From assembly GCF_027484205.1 (NCBI RefSeq), contig NZ_JAIXUB010000015.1, positions 372,001 through 436,000 on the forward strand: a stretch of DNA of 64,000 nt, read 5' to 3'. This DNA comes from Flavobacterium sp. (GTDB lineage: Bacteria > Bacteroidota > Bacteroidia > Flavobacteriales > Flavobacteriaceae). Below are positions 9,143-16,783 of the stretch, piece after piece. The first letter of the stretch is position 1. Each line of letters begins with the position of its first letter. The translations under genes were made by a program, and so were the position numbers. The notes under the pieces were generated by a model that saw only the letters and a list, made by a program, of their open reading frames with translations, was not told the origin of the DNA and made no database searches.

Positions 9143-9774
9143 AGCATTCCAATAGAAAATAATGTATACATAAGGCAGTTTAAAACCAGCATAAAAATAT
9201 AAAACATTTTAAGGTCGTTTGGATAATTATCTAAAAAGTAGTTGTATAAACCAAAAACAGGAAACGTTCCTAGATAAAAAAGTAACAATCCGCTACATAG
9301 CCAAAATTCTAATTCTTTATCAAAGTTAAGTATTCTTTTAGAATGAATTAACTGTTTAAAGTAAATCAGTATCAACAATAGTAATACTAAATTACCAAAA
9401 GTGTATGATAATGAAACGAAAACTGCTTTTGCATCATAAAAAAACATCCATTCGATTATAAATGAACATGTTAACAATAGAATTCCAATTTTAACAATCA
9501 ACTTTTCTTTTTTCTTTTTAAAATTTGTCAGAAGAAAAAAATACCAAAAAAAGAATTCTGTAGGAATTACTATAAAATTGTACCAATACTTTGTCAATTC
9601 CAAATACCGGTATATGTCAAAGATTTTTCCAATCATTTCTGAAAATACAATGAAAGCAAAGTAAAAAATAAACTTTCTATGAGATTTATTTCCTTTGTAA
9701 CAATATAAAGCTATTATAAAAGTTAAAGCTTCAATTATATTTAAAACAGTTCTTAATGAGCTTATAGTACTCAT
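9124..9774 (-). CDS. Seven-helix membrane protein, putative sensor partner of the kinase
   Basis: The 216 residues form about seven hydrophobic helices with short loops and no recognisable soluble domain. Its 3' end overlaps the kinase gene by 19 bases, indicating translational coupling. I infer a split sensor: this protein would perceive a membrane or ligand signal and pass it to the kinase, replacing the sensor region the kinase lacks. The family is not recognised by name. It is very rich in Phe, Tyr and Ile and A+T-rich like the rest of the islet. Confidence 0.7.
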   Translation of the reverse strand: MSTISSLRTVLNIIEALTFIIALYCYKGNKSHRKFIFYFAFIVFSEMIGKIFDIYRYLELTKYWYNFIVIPTEFFFWYFFLLTNFKKKKEKLIVKIGILLLTCSFIIEWMFFYDAKAVFVSLSYTFGNLVLLLLILIYFKQLIHSKRILNFDKELEFWLCSGLLLFYLGTFPVFGLYNYFLDNYPNDLKMFYIFMLVLNCLMYTLFSIGMLWTKPK

Positions 9775-9779
9775 TAATT

Positions 9780-10394
9780 TTAATTGAGAGAATTAATTAT
9801 TTCGCCATTATCATTATAAATAGCACTTCCAGTATATCCATCAGGAGGAACTAAATTACCATGATTTTTAGAAGAAAAAATGGTGCTTTTTTTGCCAACA
9901 CTTTTTACAAAATCTTTGTGAAAAGTACCGTTTTTAAATTTTACATCTACAGTTGGCACAAAGAAAACACAATGCTTATGTCCATATTGTTGATCGACAT
10001 TTTCTAATTGACCTCTAAAATTTGAGTTGTCAGGATATCTTCCATAATATATTCTAACTCCAAGATTTTCTTGTGGAACACCATCGCCAATATCTCTTTT
10101 CATTGCACATAAAAATTTTGTTAGGTCATTGTAACTAAACCAAGAACTTCTGGCATCTTTTTCCCAATAATTTAATGGTGATAAACTAGTATTATTAATT
10201 CTTTCGATAGATTCTAGAGATTGTTTATAATTATTTACCAAACCTTTTGCTGTTTCTATATCTAAAAGTGATTCACTATCATATTCGCAAATGTTCGCAA
10301 ATGATTGTTGTGACGTGAATTGGTTTCTACATGAAATTAAGAATAAAAGCGACAACGTCAGTAGATTGCTGAAAATTAAAAATCTTGTTTTCAT
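9780..10394 (-). CDS. Lipoprotein of unknown function
   Basis: A lipoprotein signal peptide (hydrophobic run, then LISC; Cys22) leads a 204-residue protein. A central segment NLGVRIYYGRYPD and a later GHKHCVFFVPT look like conserved motifs, but I do not recognise the family. It ends 5 bases before the 7TM gene and follows the glycine-zipper gene by 79 bases, so the four genes 11601 to 8399 read as one operon. An envelope accessory of the kinase system or a partner of the glycine-zipper protein are both possible. Confidence 0.65.
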   Translation of the reverse strand: MKTRFLIFSNLLTLSLLFLISCRNQFTSQQSFANICEYDSESLLDIETAKGLVNNYKQSLESIERINNTSLSPLNYWEKDARSSWFSYNDLTKFLCAMKRDIGDGVPQENLGVRIYYGRYPDNSNFRGQLENVDQQYGHKHCVFFVPTVDVKFKNGTFHKDFVKSVGKKSTIFSSKNHGNLVPPDGYTGSAIYNDNGEIINSLN

Positions 10395-10473
10395 AATTTG
10401 AATATTTGATATTAATAATTAGGTAAATTTAATTAAAAGAGATGATAAATAAATACCATCTCTTTTTACCTTT

Positions 10474-11601
10474 TTATGCTCTTACTATTTCCCAATAATA
10501 TTTCAGACGATATCTAGCATTATGGTCGCTAAAAATCATTCTGTAAACAGGTGAAGTATCGTTACCATTAAAATTTGAACTAGCATTTTCTAACGTTATT
10601 CCAGAAAAATGTTCATCCGTTATTTGAAAAATATCATCCATAAGTGATTGAACCAACCAGCCAATAAGTGCTCCTAAAATTAATCCTGCAAGAATGCCAA
10701 TAATTGTTCCAATCGGACCCGCCACTGCAGATCCAACAGTTCCACCAATTTGAGCGCCAATCCAAGCACCAGCTGCCGCACCAGCCGCACCTAATAAGAT
10801 AGCTACAGCATCTTTAATTGATTTATAGGCTTCATTTAAAAAGTCTGAAAAACCACCATTATCTATTTCAGCAAGAAATGGAATTATAACAAAGCTTTTA
10901 GGATATGTATTGTCGTTTAAAACAAACCTTTTAAATAATAAGTCAGGATTAAAATTCACGTTAGTTCCATCATTAAAATTACTGCCAAGATCTCTTTTAC
11001 TAATTTTAGATGTTTCACCTTTATCATCTGTTGCAGCACCACCAATTGCGATTTTGTCACTACCCAAAAATTCTGGATCAGTTTCGTCAAGACATTTAAT
11101 ACTTTCTAGTTTAAAATGAACTTCCTTTATTTTTTTTGGCGCTGGTGCAGGAGTTGCTAAAGTTGTAAATTCTGTAGAAACGAAACTTGAAAAGGTATTT
11201 TCAATCAATTTTGCATTAATATTTGTTACAAATTGTAAATCTGAAGCGAAATTAAATTGCTCAAATACACTTAAATTTTTCTTTAAATCTATTTTAGATT
11301 GGCTGATAAATTGTGTTAGTTTCTGATCTGATGAATTTTTTGTATAAACATTTTTGTAAAAGTTCTTTTTTGATTCAACCGATAGAGTATCATAATATTT
11401 TCCAAAAACAGTACCAAGAGAAGTAAATTCTTGTTTGTTAATTTTACTATCTTTAAAGTCATATTTGTAAAGATTTGAATCTCTTTTCGCACTAATAGAT
11501 TGTAAAATTGATGCCTTACATAAGTTCTCAACTTTTTCTTTAATTAACATCAAATTTGGATCTTTAATGACAGCTTTTTGTGTAACTTTTATATTATTCA
11601 T
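10474..11601 (-). CDS. Unknown protein with long glycine-zipper membrane segment
   Basis: The 375 residues have no signal peptide. Residues 1 to about 150 are Lys/Ser/Asn-rich and mostly helical, ending in an Ala/Pro stretch. The next ~100 residues look like a beta-rich domain (CLDETDPEFLGSDKIAIGG, later VIIPFLAEIDNGGFSDFL). About 263-320 is a Gly/Ala/Ile-rich glycine-zipper hydrophobic region able to form paired membrane helices. A ~50-residue tail ends YRLKYYWEI. The glycine-zipper hairpin recalls pore-forming or membrane-inserting proteins, but no named family is recognised. It is the first gene of the islet operon. Confidence 0.6.
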   Translation of the reverse strand: MNNIKVTQKAVIKDPNLMLIKEKVENLCKASILQSISAKRDSNLYKYDFKDSKINKQEFTSLGTVFGKYYDTLSVESKKNFYKNVYTKNSSDQKLTQFISQSKIDLKKNLSVFEQFNFASDLQFVTNINAKLIENTFSSFVSTEFTTLATPAPAPKKIKEVHFKLESIKCLDETDPEFLGSDKIAIGGAATDDKGETSKISKRDLGSNFNDGTNVNFNPDLLFKRFVLNDNTYPKSFVIIPFLAEIDNGGFSDFLNEAYKSIKDAVAILLGAAGAAAGAWIGAQIGGTVGSAVAGPIGTIIGILAGLILGALIGWLVQSLMDDIFQITDEHFSGITLENASSNFNGNDTSPVYRMIFSDHNARYRLKYYWEIVRA

Positions 11602-11933
11602 AATATTATATTTTTAATGATTTTACTTTTTACTTTTAGGATAATCCTATTTTTTAATTTTTTACATTTCTTTAGTTCTTATGTATTAGGGAGGTTTTTT
11701 TTTGTAGTACATGATTTTTTTTGTTTTCATAATTTTCAATTTTAAATTCTTTGTAAAATTGTTTCATAATGAAAATCAAAACAATACCGAAATGGGAGTA
11801 TTTTTGACGTAATTAATTAATTATCAAATAGATTGTTAAACACCTATTTATCAAAGATTCATTGTTTTTTTAAAAAAGTGAGCAAAAAAAAATACGCCTT
11901 ATGGCGTATTATGTGTAAAAAGAAAATTATTAT
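11602..11933. other. Islet intergenic region, 332 bases
   Basis: Very A+T-rich, without a coding frame I would support. It holds the terminator of the response regulator at its right end and must contain the promoter of the minus-strand islet operon. I could not find a convincing TAnnTTTG box for that promoter. Confidence 0.5.
11884..11911 (-). terminator. Intrinsic terminator after the response regulator
   Basis: On the minus strand AATACGCC-ATAA-GGCGTATT is followed by a run of T, 23 bases beyond the regulator stop. It separates regulator transcription from the islet operon. Confidence 0.85.
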
Positions 11934-12566
11934 TTATCGTTTTAAATATTTGTTTACAGCTTCTATTCTTGTATTTACATGAAGCTTTTCATAAATGTTT
12001 TGAATGTGCTTTTTAACCGTTCCTGTACTTATGAATAATTGGTCGGCAACTTCTTTATTTAATAATCCTTTTGAGAGTAATGATAGTATTTCAACTTCTC
12101 TATTTGTTAATGATTGAGTGGTATTATTGGAAGTATTAATTGAAGAAAAACTACTGACAACTTTTCGAGCAATACTGCTTGTCATTGGACTTCCTCCTTC
12201 AAAAAGTTCGGTTATCGCCTCAATAATTTTAATTGGCCCATCAGATTTTAAGATATATCCACTAGCACCAACTTTTAAGCTATCAAAAATTTTTTCATCA
12301 TCATCATAGGAAGTACACATTAAAAAATGTAATTGTGGGTGTTTTTGTTTTAAGGATGCTACTAATTCAATACCATTTTTACCAGGTAAGTTAATATCAA
12401 CCAAAACTACATCTGGAAGGGAATTTGATATAAATTGAATTGCAGTCTCAGCGTTTTCAAAACACCCTAACAAGTCATAGAATTTTGTTAAAGAAATTAT
12501 TGAAGCAATCGCTTCTCTGAAATCTTTATTGTCTTCGACAACACAAATTTTATATTTTCTTTCCAT
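11934..12566 (-). CDS. NarL/FixJ-type response regulator
   Basis: The 210 residues carry an N-terminal receiver domain with the phosphoacceptor Asp57 in VDINLPGKNG and conserved acidic residues near the start (VEDNKDF). A C-terminal LuxR-type helix-turn-helix begins LTNREVEILSLLSKG and continues STGTVKKHIQNIYEKL. It probably pairs with the kinase at 8399-9142. The gene starts 17 bases after the gldD stop with no terminator between, so it should be read from the gldE-gldD transcript, while the rest of the islet operon is separated from it by a terminator. Confidence 0.92.
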   Translation of the reverse strand: MERKYKICVVEDNKDFREAIASIISLTKFYDLLGCFENAETAIQFISNSLPDVVLVDINLPGKNGIELVASLKQKHPQLHFLMCTSYDDDEKIFDSLKVGASGYILKSDGPIKIIEAITELFEGGSPMTSSIARKVVSSFSSINTSNNTTQSLTNREVEILSLLSKGLLNKEVADQLFISTGTVKKHIQNIYEKLHVNTRIEAVNKYLKR

Positions 12567-12583
12567 AACTCATTCAATATTTT

Positions 12584-12729
12584 TTACTTCCACTTTAACG
12601 ATTCCATCAAATTTTGCATATCATTTTTAATGTAATCTGCAGCTGGCATTATGGAATCGTAATTGGGTTTTGCATAAAAATAAACGGAACCAGTCAAGAA
12701 ATGTTTAGTGCTATCGGTTACATAAAATT
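12584..12729 (-). repeat. Right direct-repeat copy bounding the islet (3' end of intact gldD)
   Basis: The last ~145 bases of gldD recur in the same orientation at 8251-8397. The two copies frame an islet of about 4.2 kb. This copy restores a complete gldD frame, while the left copy keeps the terminator. Confidence 0.88.
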
Positions 12730-13156
12730 GCGAATTAGTAGCAGCATTTCCACCAACACGATAAAACATTCCATATACTTTCTTATCTGCATTTATGTAG
12801 GGTTGTTCCAAGATGTCGTCAGCTTTAATAACGTGTTCGTAAGTTAGTTTTTGAGCATCACGAAGCAATTTATCAATATTGCCATTTACAGATTTATAAG
12901 TCAAATAAATTGTTGCTTTCATCTTCGGATAAGTTATCGTAAAACCACAATCGGTTTTTTCTTTAATCACGGCTTCCGAATTAATATCGAATGAAAAAGG
13001 ACAATGATTTTCAAAAGTAGCATATTCTGCTATGGGATAATCTAATCGCAATTGGCTAGAAGGTTTTGGCAGTACATCGTCCTTGCAACTTGTAAAAATT
13101 AATGTACTAAAAACTAAAGTCAATCCTACTATATAATGAAATGGTTTACGCATCAA
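12584..13156 (-). CDS. gldD: Gliding motility lipoprotein GldD
   Basis: A lipoprotein of 190 residues needed for gliding and T9SS function in Flavobacterium johnsoniae. The lipoprotein signal ends at Cys24 (LIFTSC). The mature protein shows the family sequence, including KPSSQLRLDYPIAEY and a C-terminal DMQNLMESLKWK. The start overlaps the end of gldE by 11 bases, indicating coupling. The 3' end coincides with the islet boundary. Confidence 0.93.
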   Translation of the reverse strand: MMRKPFHYIVGLTLVFSTLIFTSCKDDVLPKPSSQLRLDYPIAEYATFENHCPFSFDINSEAVIKEKTDCGFTITYPKMKATIYLTYKSVNGNIDKLLRDAQKLTYEHVIKADDILEQPYINADKKVYGMFYRVGGNAATNSQFYVTDSTKHFLTGSVYFYAKPNYDSIMPAADYIKNDMQNLMESLKWK

Positions 13157-14444
13157 TGGTAACTTTTATTTGTTTAACTCGTTTTTTGTCAACTACTTCT
13201 ATGGTAAATAGGCAGTTTTCAAATTGTATTTTTTGTCCTTTTTTTGGAAAATTTCCTAATATTTCTAAAATAAATCCAGCTAAGGTTTCGGCTTCTCCTT
13301 TTCTTATTTCAAATAAATCCTCGTCAACATCAATAATTCTGTAGAAATCTTTTAGGTTAATTTTACCTTCAAATAAGTAATTTCTATCATCAATTTGAGA
13401 AAAATTAATGTTCTCATCATCAAATTCATCACTAATATCACCTACAATTTCCTCAATAACATCCTCTAAAGATACAATTCCTGACGTTCCGCCATATTCA
13501 TCAACTACAATGGCCAAATGACTTTTCATGCCTTGAAAATCTTTCAATAAATCGTCAAGTTTCTTGTTTTCAGGAACAAAAAAGGGTTCACGGAGTAATG
13601 TTTTCCAATCAAATTCTTTCTTATTAATGTGCGGAATCAAATCCTTAATAAACAAAACGCCTTCTATGTGGTCAATATTGTCTCTGTAGACTGGAATTCG
13701 CGAATATCCTTTTTCTACAATCTTTGGAAATATTTCAGCAAAAGTTTCTTCAATGTCTAAAGCAAATAAATCGATTCTTGGACTCATAACTTGTTTCGTG
13801 TCCGTATTTCCAAAGGAAACGATACCTTCCAATAGTTTTTGTTCTTCTTGCGAAGTGTCTTCAGTTGAGGTTAATTCCAGAGCTTGCGAAAGTTGATCAA
13901 CCGAAAAGTTGGTTTTTTGTTTGCCCAATTTCTCTTGAATAAAATTAGTAAAAGCTCTCATTGGTAGACTGATTGGCGAAAGCAATTTATCTAAAACCGA
14001 AAGTGGATAGGCTATAAACGAAGCAAATTTTATATTATTTCTACTGGCATAAACTTTAGGTAAAACTTCTCCAAAAAGTAAAATTAGAAACGTTACTAAA
14101 ACTACTTCAACAATAAATTTCAAGAGTGGTGAGGCGATGGTTGAAAAAACTTCATCTAATGAAAAGGAAAATAAAATTACAATAGAGATATGAAGAAAAT
14201 TATTAGCAACTAAAATAGTCGCTAAAAGTTTTTTAGGTTTCGAAAGCATTTGATTGACAACAATAGCTTTTGAAGCATTTTTTTGTTCTAAATCGGAAAT
14301 ATCTTTAGGTGTAAGCGAAAAAAGAGCTACTTCAGATGCTGCAACCATTGAACAACAAAAAAGCAAAATTATAATTCCAATGATGCCAAAAAGCATGTTG
14401 GTGTCAACGGTAGAAAATAATGTAAAACTGGGCTCTAGGTCCAA
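13146..14444 (-). CDS. gldE: Gliding motility-associated protein GldE (CNNM/CorC-like, CBS domains)
   Basis: The 432 residues have an N-terminal DUF21/CNNM region with about four membrane helices (20-160), a paired CBS domain module (about 210-330, containing SPRIDLFALDI and YGGTSGIVSLEDVIEEIVGDI) and a C-terminal CorC/HlyC domain. Relatives act in cation transport. In flavobacteria GldE is a partially redundant partner of GldD. The gene lies between ssb and gldD, the arrangement seen in gliding flavobacteria. Confidence 0.92.
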   Translation of the reverse strand: MDLEPSFTLFSTVDTNMLFGIIGIIILLFCCSMVAASEVALFSLTPKDISDLEQKNASKAIVVNQMLSKPKKLLATILVANNFLHISIVILFSFSLDEVFSTIASPLLKFIVEVVLVTFLILLFGEVLPKVYASRNNIKFASFIAYPLSVLDKLLSPISLPMRAFTNFIQEKLGKQKTNFSVDQLSQALELTSTEDTSQEEQKLLEGIVSFGNTDTKQVMSPRIDLFALDIEETFAEIFPKIVEKGYSRIPVYRDNIDHIEGVLFIKDLIPHINKKEFDWKTLLREPFFVPENKKLDDLLKDFQGMKSHLAIVVDEYGGTSGIVSLEDVIEEIVGDISDEFDDENINFSQIDDRNYLFEGKINLKDFYRIIDVDEDLFEIRKGEAETLAGFILEILGNFPKKGQKIQFENCLFTIEVVDKKRVKQIKVTIDA

Positions 14445-14469
14445 ATTAAATTAAATTAGTTAAACATAA

Positions 14470-14904
14470 TTAATAAGGCAAATCGTTTTCGATAGCTGAA
14501 TTAGGTGTGTCAAAGTTATTGTTTTTAGATTCAGAACCTGACATTTGTTTGTTGCCTTCAGTATCTTTTTTCACATTTAAAAAGGTAAATTCTGTAACTT
14601 GAATTTCTGTGGTGTATTTTGTAGAACCATCTTCAGCTTGCCATTGGCGCGATTTAATTCTGCCTTCAACATATATTTTATCACCTTTCGTAAGGTATTT
14701 TTCACAAATTTCAGCAGCTTTATTTCTAACCACAAGATTGTGCCATTCAGTTGAAGTGATTTTTTCGTTGGTAGATTTATTGATATAAACTTCATTAGTC
14801 GCTAATGGAAAACGTCCAATGCAGTTTCCTCCTTCAAAATAATGCATCTTAATATCGTCACCTAAATGACCAATCAGCATAACTTTATTCAATGTTCCGT
14901 TCAT
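14470..14904 (-). CDS. ssb: Single-stranded DNA-binding protein
   Basis: The 144 residues comprise an OB-fold (MNGTLNKVMLIGHLGDD at the start, TEWHNLVVRNKAAEICEKYL in the middle), a short polar linker, and the acidic/aromatic C-terminal tip ENDLPY that binds partner proteins in replication and repair. It sits between mutY and gldE on the same strand with short gaps and is probably co-transcribed. Confidence 0.95.
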   Translation of the reverse strand: MNGTLNKVMLIGHLGDDIKMHYFEGGNCIGRFPLATNEVYINKSTNEKITSTEWHNLVVRNKAAEICEKYLTKGDKIYVEGRIKSRQWQAEDGSTKYTTEIQVTEFTFLNVKKDTEGNKQMSGSESKNNNFDTPNSAIENDLPY

Positions 14905-14937
14905 AATTCAATAATTTGAGAATTTCAAAATTACAAA

Positions 14938-15975
14938 TTAAATAGAATATTTCTCAATAAAATTATAAATTACTATCGGAAAAGGATAATTTCTTAAGGA
15001 TTCCAAGTCTATTCCGTTGTTTAATTTCTTTGAAACTTCAACTTTATAAAAATTAATATGTAGTTTTTGATGCGATAATTTGTGAATAATCTGATTATCA
15101 TTATAAATCAAGATGCGTTCTATTTCTAAATGTGAATAATTTTGATGAACTAATGAAGACAAAGCATCAAAATCCATTTCATTTTCAGTTTCTATTATTG
15201 GAAATTCATACAAGTTCTGCCAAATTCCTTTTTCACTTCTCTTATTAATAATAGTGGTTTTGGAATCATCTAAAAAAACCAAATAATTGAAATATTTATT
15301 ACTGACTTTGGTTTTCTTAAATTTTACTGGAAGTTCGGCAACTTTTTTCTTTTGCAAAGCAGCACAACTACTATTAAAGATGCATATTTCGCAATTCGGA
15401 TTTTTAGGTACACATTGCAAAGCACCAAATTCCATGATTGCCTGATTGAATAACGCTGGGTTATCTTTCGGAATCAACTCATTTGCTAAAGCAGTAAACT
15501 CTTTCCTTGCAGAACTCGAGGCAATATCAGTTTCAACATCAAAATATCTTGATAATACTCTGTAAACATTTCCGTCAACTACGGGAACAACTTCATTGAA
15601 GGCAAAAGAAGCAATGGCAGCCGCAGTATATTCACCAATTCCTTTAAGTTTTAATAGGTCATTATAATTATTAGGAAAATTTCCGTTGAGTTCAAAAGCT
15701 ATAATTTGTGCCGTTTTGTGCATATTTCTTGCACGAGAATAATAGCCTAATCCTTGCCAAAGTTTTAAAACTTGCTCTTCATCGGCTTTCGCCAAATCAA
15801 AAACAGTAGGAAAAGCGTCCATAAATGACAAAAAATAGGGCAATCCTTGCACTACTCTCGTTTGCTGAAGCATGATTTCTGAGAGCCAAATAGGGTAAGG
15901 ATGTTTGGTATTTCGCCACGGTAAATCACGTTTGTTTTGTAAATACCAATGCAATAATGAGTTAGAAAATTCCAT
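14938..15975 (-). CDS. mutY: A/G-specific adenine DNA glycosylase
   Basis: Removes adenine mispaired with 8-oxoguanine. The 345 residues show the catalytic Glu in SEIMLQQTRV, a helix-hairpin-helix (LKGIGEYTAAAIASFAF) followed by the catalytic Asp in VPVVDGNV, and the iron-sulfur ligands C-x6-C-x2-C-x5-C (CVPKNPNCEICIFNSSC). A C-terminal NUDIX-like domain recognises 8-oxoguanine. It is the first gene of mutY-ssb-gldE-gldD. Confidence 0.95.
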   Translation of the reverse strand: MEFSNSLLHWYLQNKRDLPWRNTKHPYPIWLSEIMLQQTRVVQGLPYFLSFMDAFPTVFDLAKADEEQVLKLWQGLGYYSRARNMHKTAQIIAFELNGNFPNNYNDLLKLKGIGEYTAAAIASFAFNEVVPVVDGNVYRVLSRYFDVETDIASSSARKEFTALANELIPKDNPALFNQAIMEFGALQCVPKNPNCEICIFNSSCAALQKKKVAELPVKFKKTKVSNKYFNYLVFLDDSKTTIINKRSEKGIWQNLYEFPIIETENEMDFDALSSLVHQNYSHLEIERILIYNDNQIIHKLSHQKLHINFYKVEVSKKLNNGIDLESLRNYPFPIVIYNFIEKYSI

Positions 15976-16034
15976 AAATAAGTTAAGATTAACAAAAGTA
16001 TAACTTTATGTGATTAAATTTTAATCAATTATCC

Positions 16035-16066
16035 TTGAAATATTGTTTTTTTAATTCCTATATTTG
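16035..16066 (+). promoter_or_regulatory. Promoter of the HU gene
   Basis: TATATTTG (16059-16066) is an exact -7 match; TTG at 16035-16037 lies 21 bases upstream. The ATG is 42 bases downstream. Confidence 0.62.
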
Positions 16067-16108
16067 CACTCTCAAAAAAATACACATAATTATTAAATAC
16101 GAAAGAAA

Positions 16109-16402
16109 ATGACGAAAGCAGACATCGTAGCGAAAATTTCAGAAAAATTAGGTCTAGAAAAAGGTGATGTTCAATCAACGGTTGAAGCATTAATGGAAGA
16201 GGTAAAAACTTCTTTAGAAAATGGAGATAACGTTTATTTAAGAGGTTTCGGTAGTTTTATTATTAAAACTAGAGCCGAAAAAACAGGTAGAAACATTTCA
16301 AAAAATACTACAATTAAAATTCCTGCTCACAATATTCCAGCATTCAAACCTGCAAAAGTATTTGTAGAAGGAGTAAAAACTAAAACTGAAGTAGCAGTTT
16401 AA
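16109..16402 (+). CDS. HU/IHF-family DNA-binding protein
   Basis: A nucleoid protein of 97 residues with the complete family pattern: helical N-terminus MTKADIVAKISEKLG, the RGFGSFIIKTRAEKTGRN beta-arm entry and the intercalating Pro in IPAHNIPAFKPAK. It bends and compacts DNA. The small basic gene 34 bases downstream is probably in the same transcript. Confidence 0.93.
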   Translation: MTKADIVAKISEKLGLEKGDVQSTVEALMEEVKTSLENGDNVYLRGFGSFIIKTRAEKTGRNISKNTTIKIPAHNIPAFKPAKVFVEGVKTKTEVAV

Positions 16403-16436
16403 AAAAACTTATTTATTAATCACAAAAAATCAACCT

Positions 16437-16529
16437 ATGCCAAGCGGTAAAAAAAGAAAGAGACATAAGGTAGCGACGCACAAACGTAAAAAAAGAGCGA
16501 GAGCTAACCGTCACAAAAAGAAAAAGTAG
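16437..16529 (+). CDS. 30-residue highly basic protein
   Basis: A short frame starting MPSGKKRKRHKVATHKR with nearly two thirds Lys, Arg or His and ending HKKKK. It lies 34 bases after the HU gene, and its stop codon sits inside a terminator stem, so it looks like a real last gene of the operon. Such tiny basic proteins are usually ribosomal or RNA-bound. The novel flavobacterial ribosomal protein bL38 is one candidate identity, but I cannot confirm this from memory. Confidence 0.7.
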   Translation: MPSGKKRKRHKVATHKRKKRARANRHKKKK

Positions 16530-16550
16530 TTTTAAACTACTTTTTTCTTT
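16524..16550 (+). terminator. Terminator overlapping the end of the basic-protein gene
   Basis: AAAGTAGTTT and AAACTACTTT form a stem, followed by T-rich sequence. The stem includes the TAG stop codon. Confidence 0.8.
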
Positions 16551-16569
16551 TTAAACGTTCATTGAAAAC

Positions 16570-16762
16570 GAAATTTAGTAATCAGTATTCAGTCACAGTA
16601 AGCAGTCTGCTAACTGAAAACTGCTACTGCCAACTAAAATTCACCGGGTAAATACCTGTAAAAAATGTTTAATCCATCCTAACAATTCAGTTGCGAGTTG
16701 AAAAGTTGAAAGTTGCGAGTTGAAAAACCCGAAACTCGAAACTCGAAACCCGAAACCAAAAA
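16570..16762. repeat. Intergenic word-repeat region before rng
   Basis: Two blocks of degenerate short repeats. The first has CAGTATTCAGTCACAGT and CTGAAAACTGCTACTGCC. The second has units GCGAGTTGAAAAGTTGAAA then GAAACTCGAAACTCGAAACC. Part of the second block recurs in inverted orientation before tatD (63196-63236). No coding frame is seen. Confidence 0.55.
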
Positions 16763-16783
16763 GTTTGGATAAAAATTTACAAC

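Noticed and set aside
8251-12729. Islet as an insertion sequence or integrase-borne element
   Set aside because: No transposase, integrase or terminal inverted repeats were seen; the boundaries are gldD coding sequence, which favours homologous recombination.
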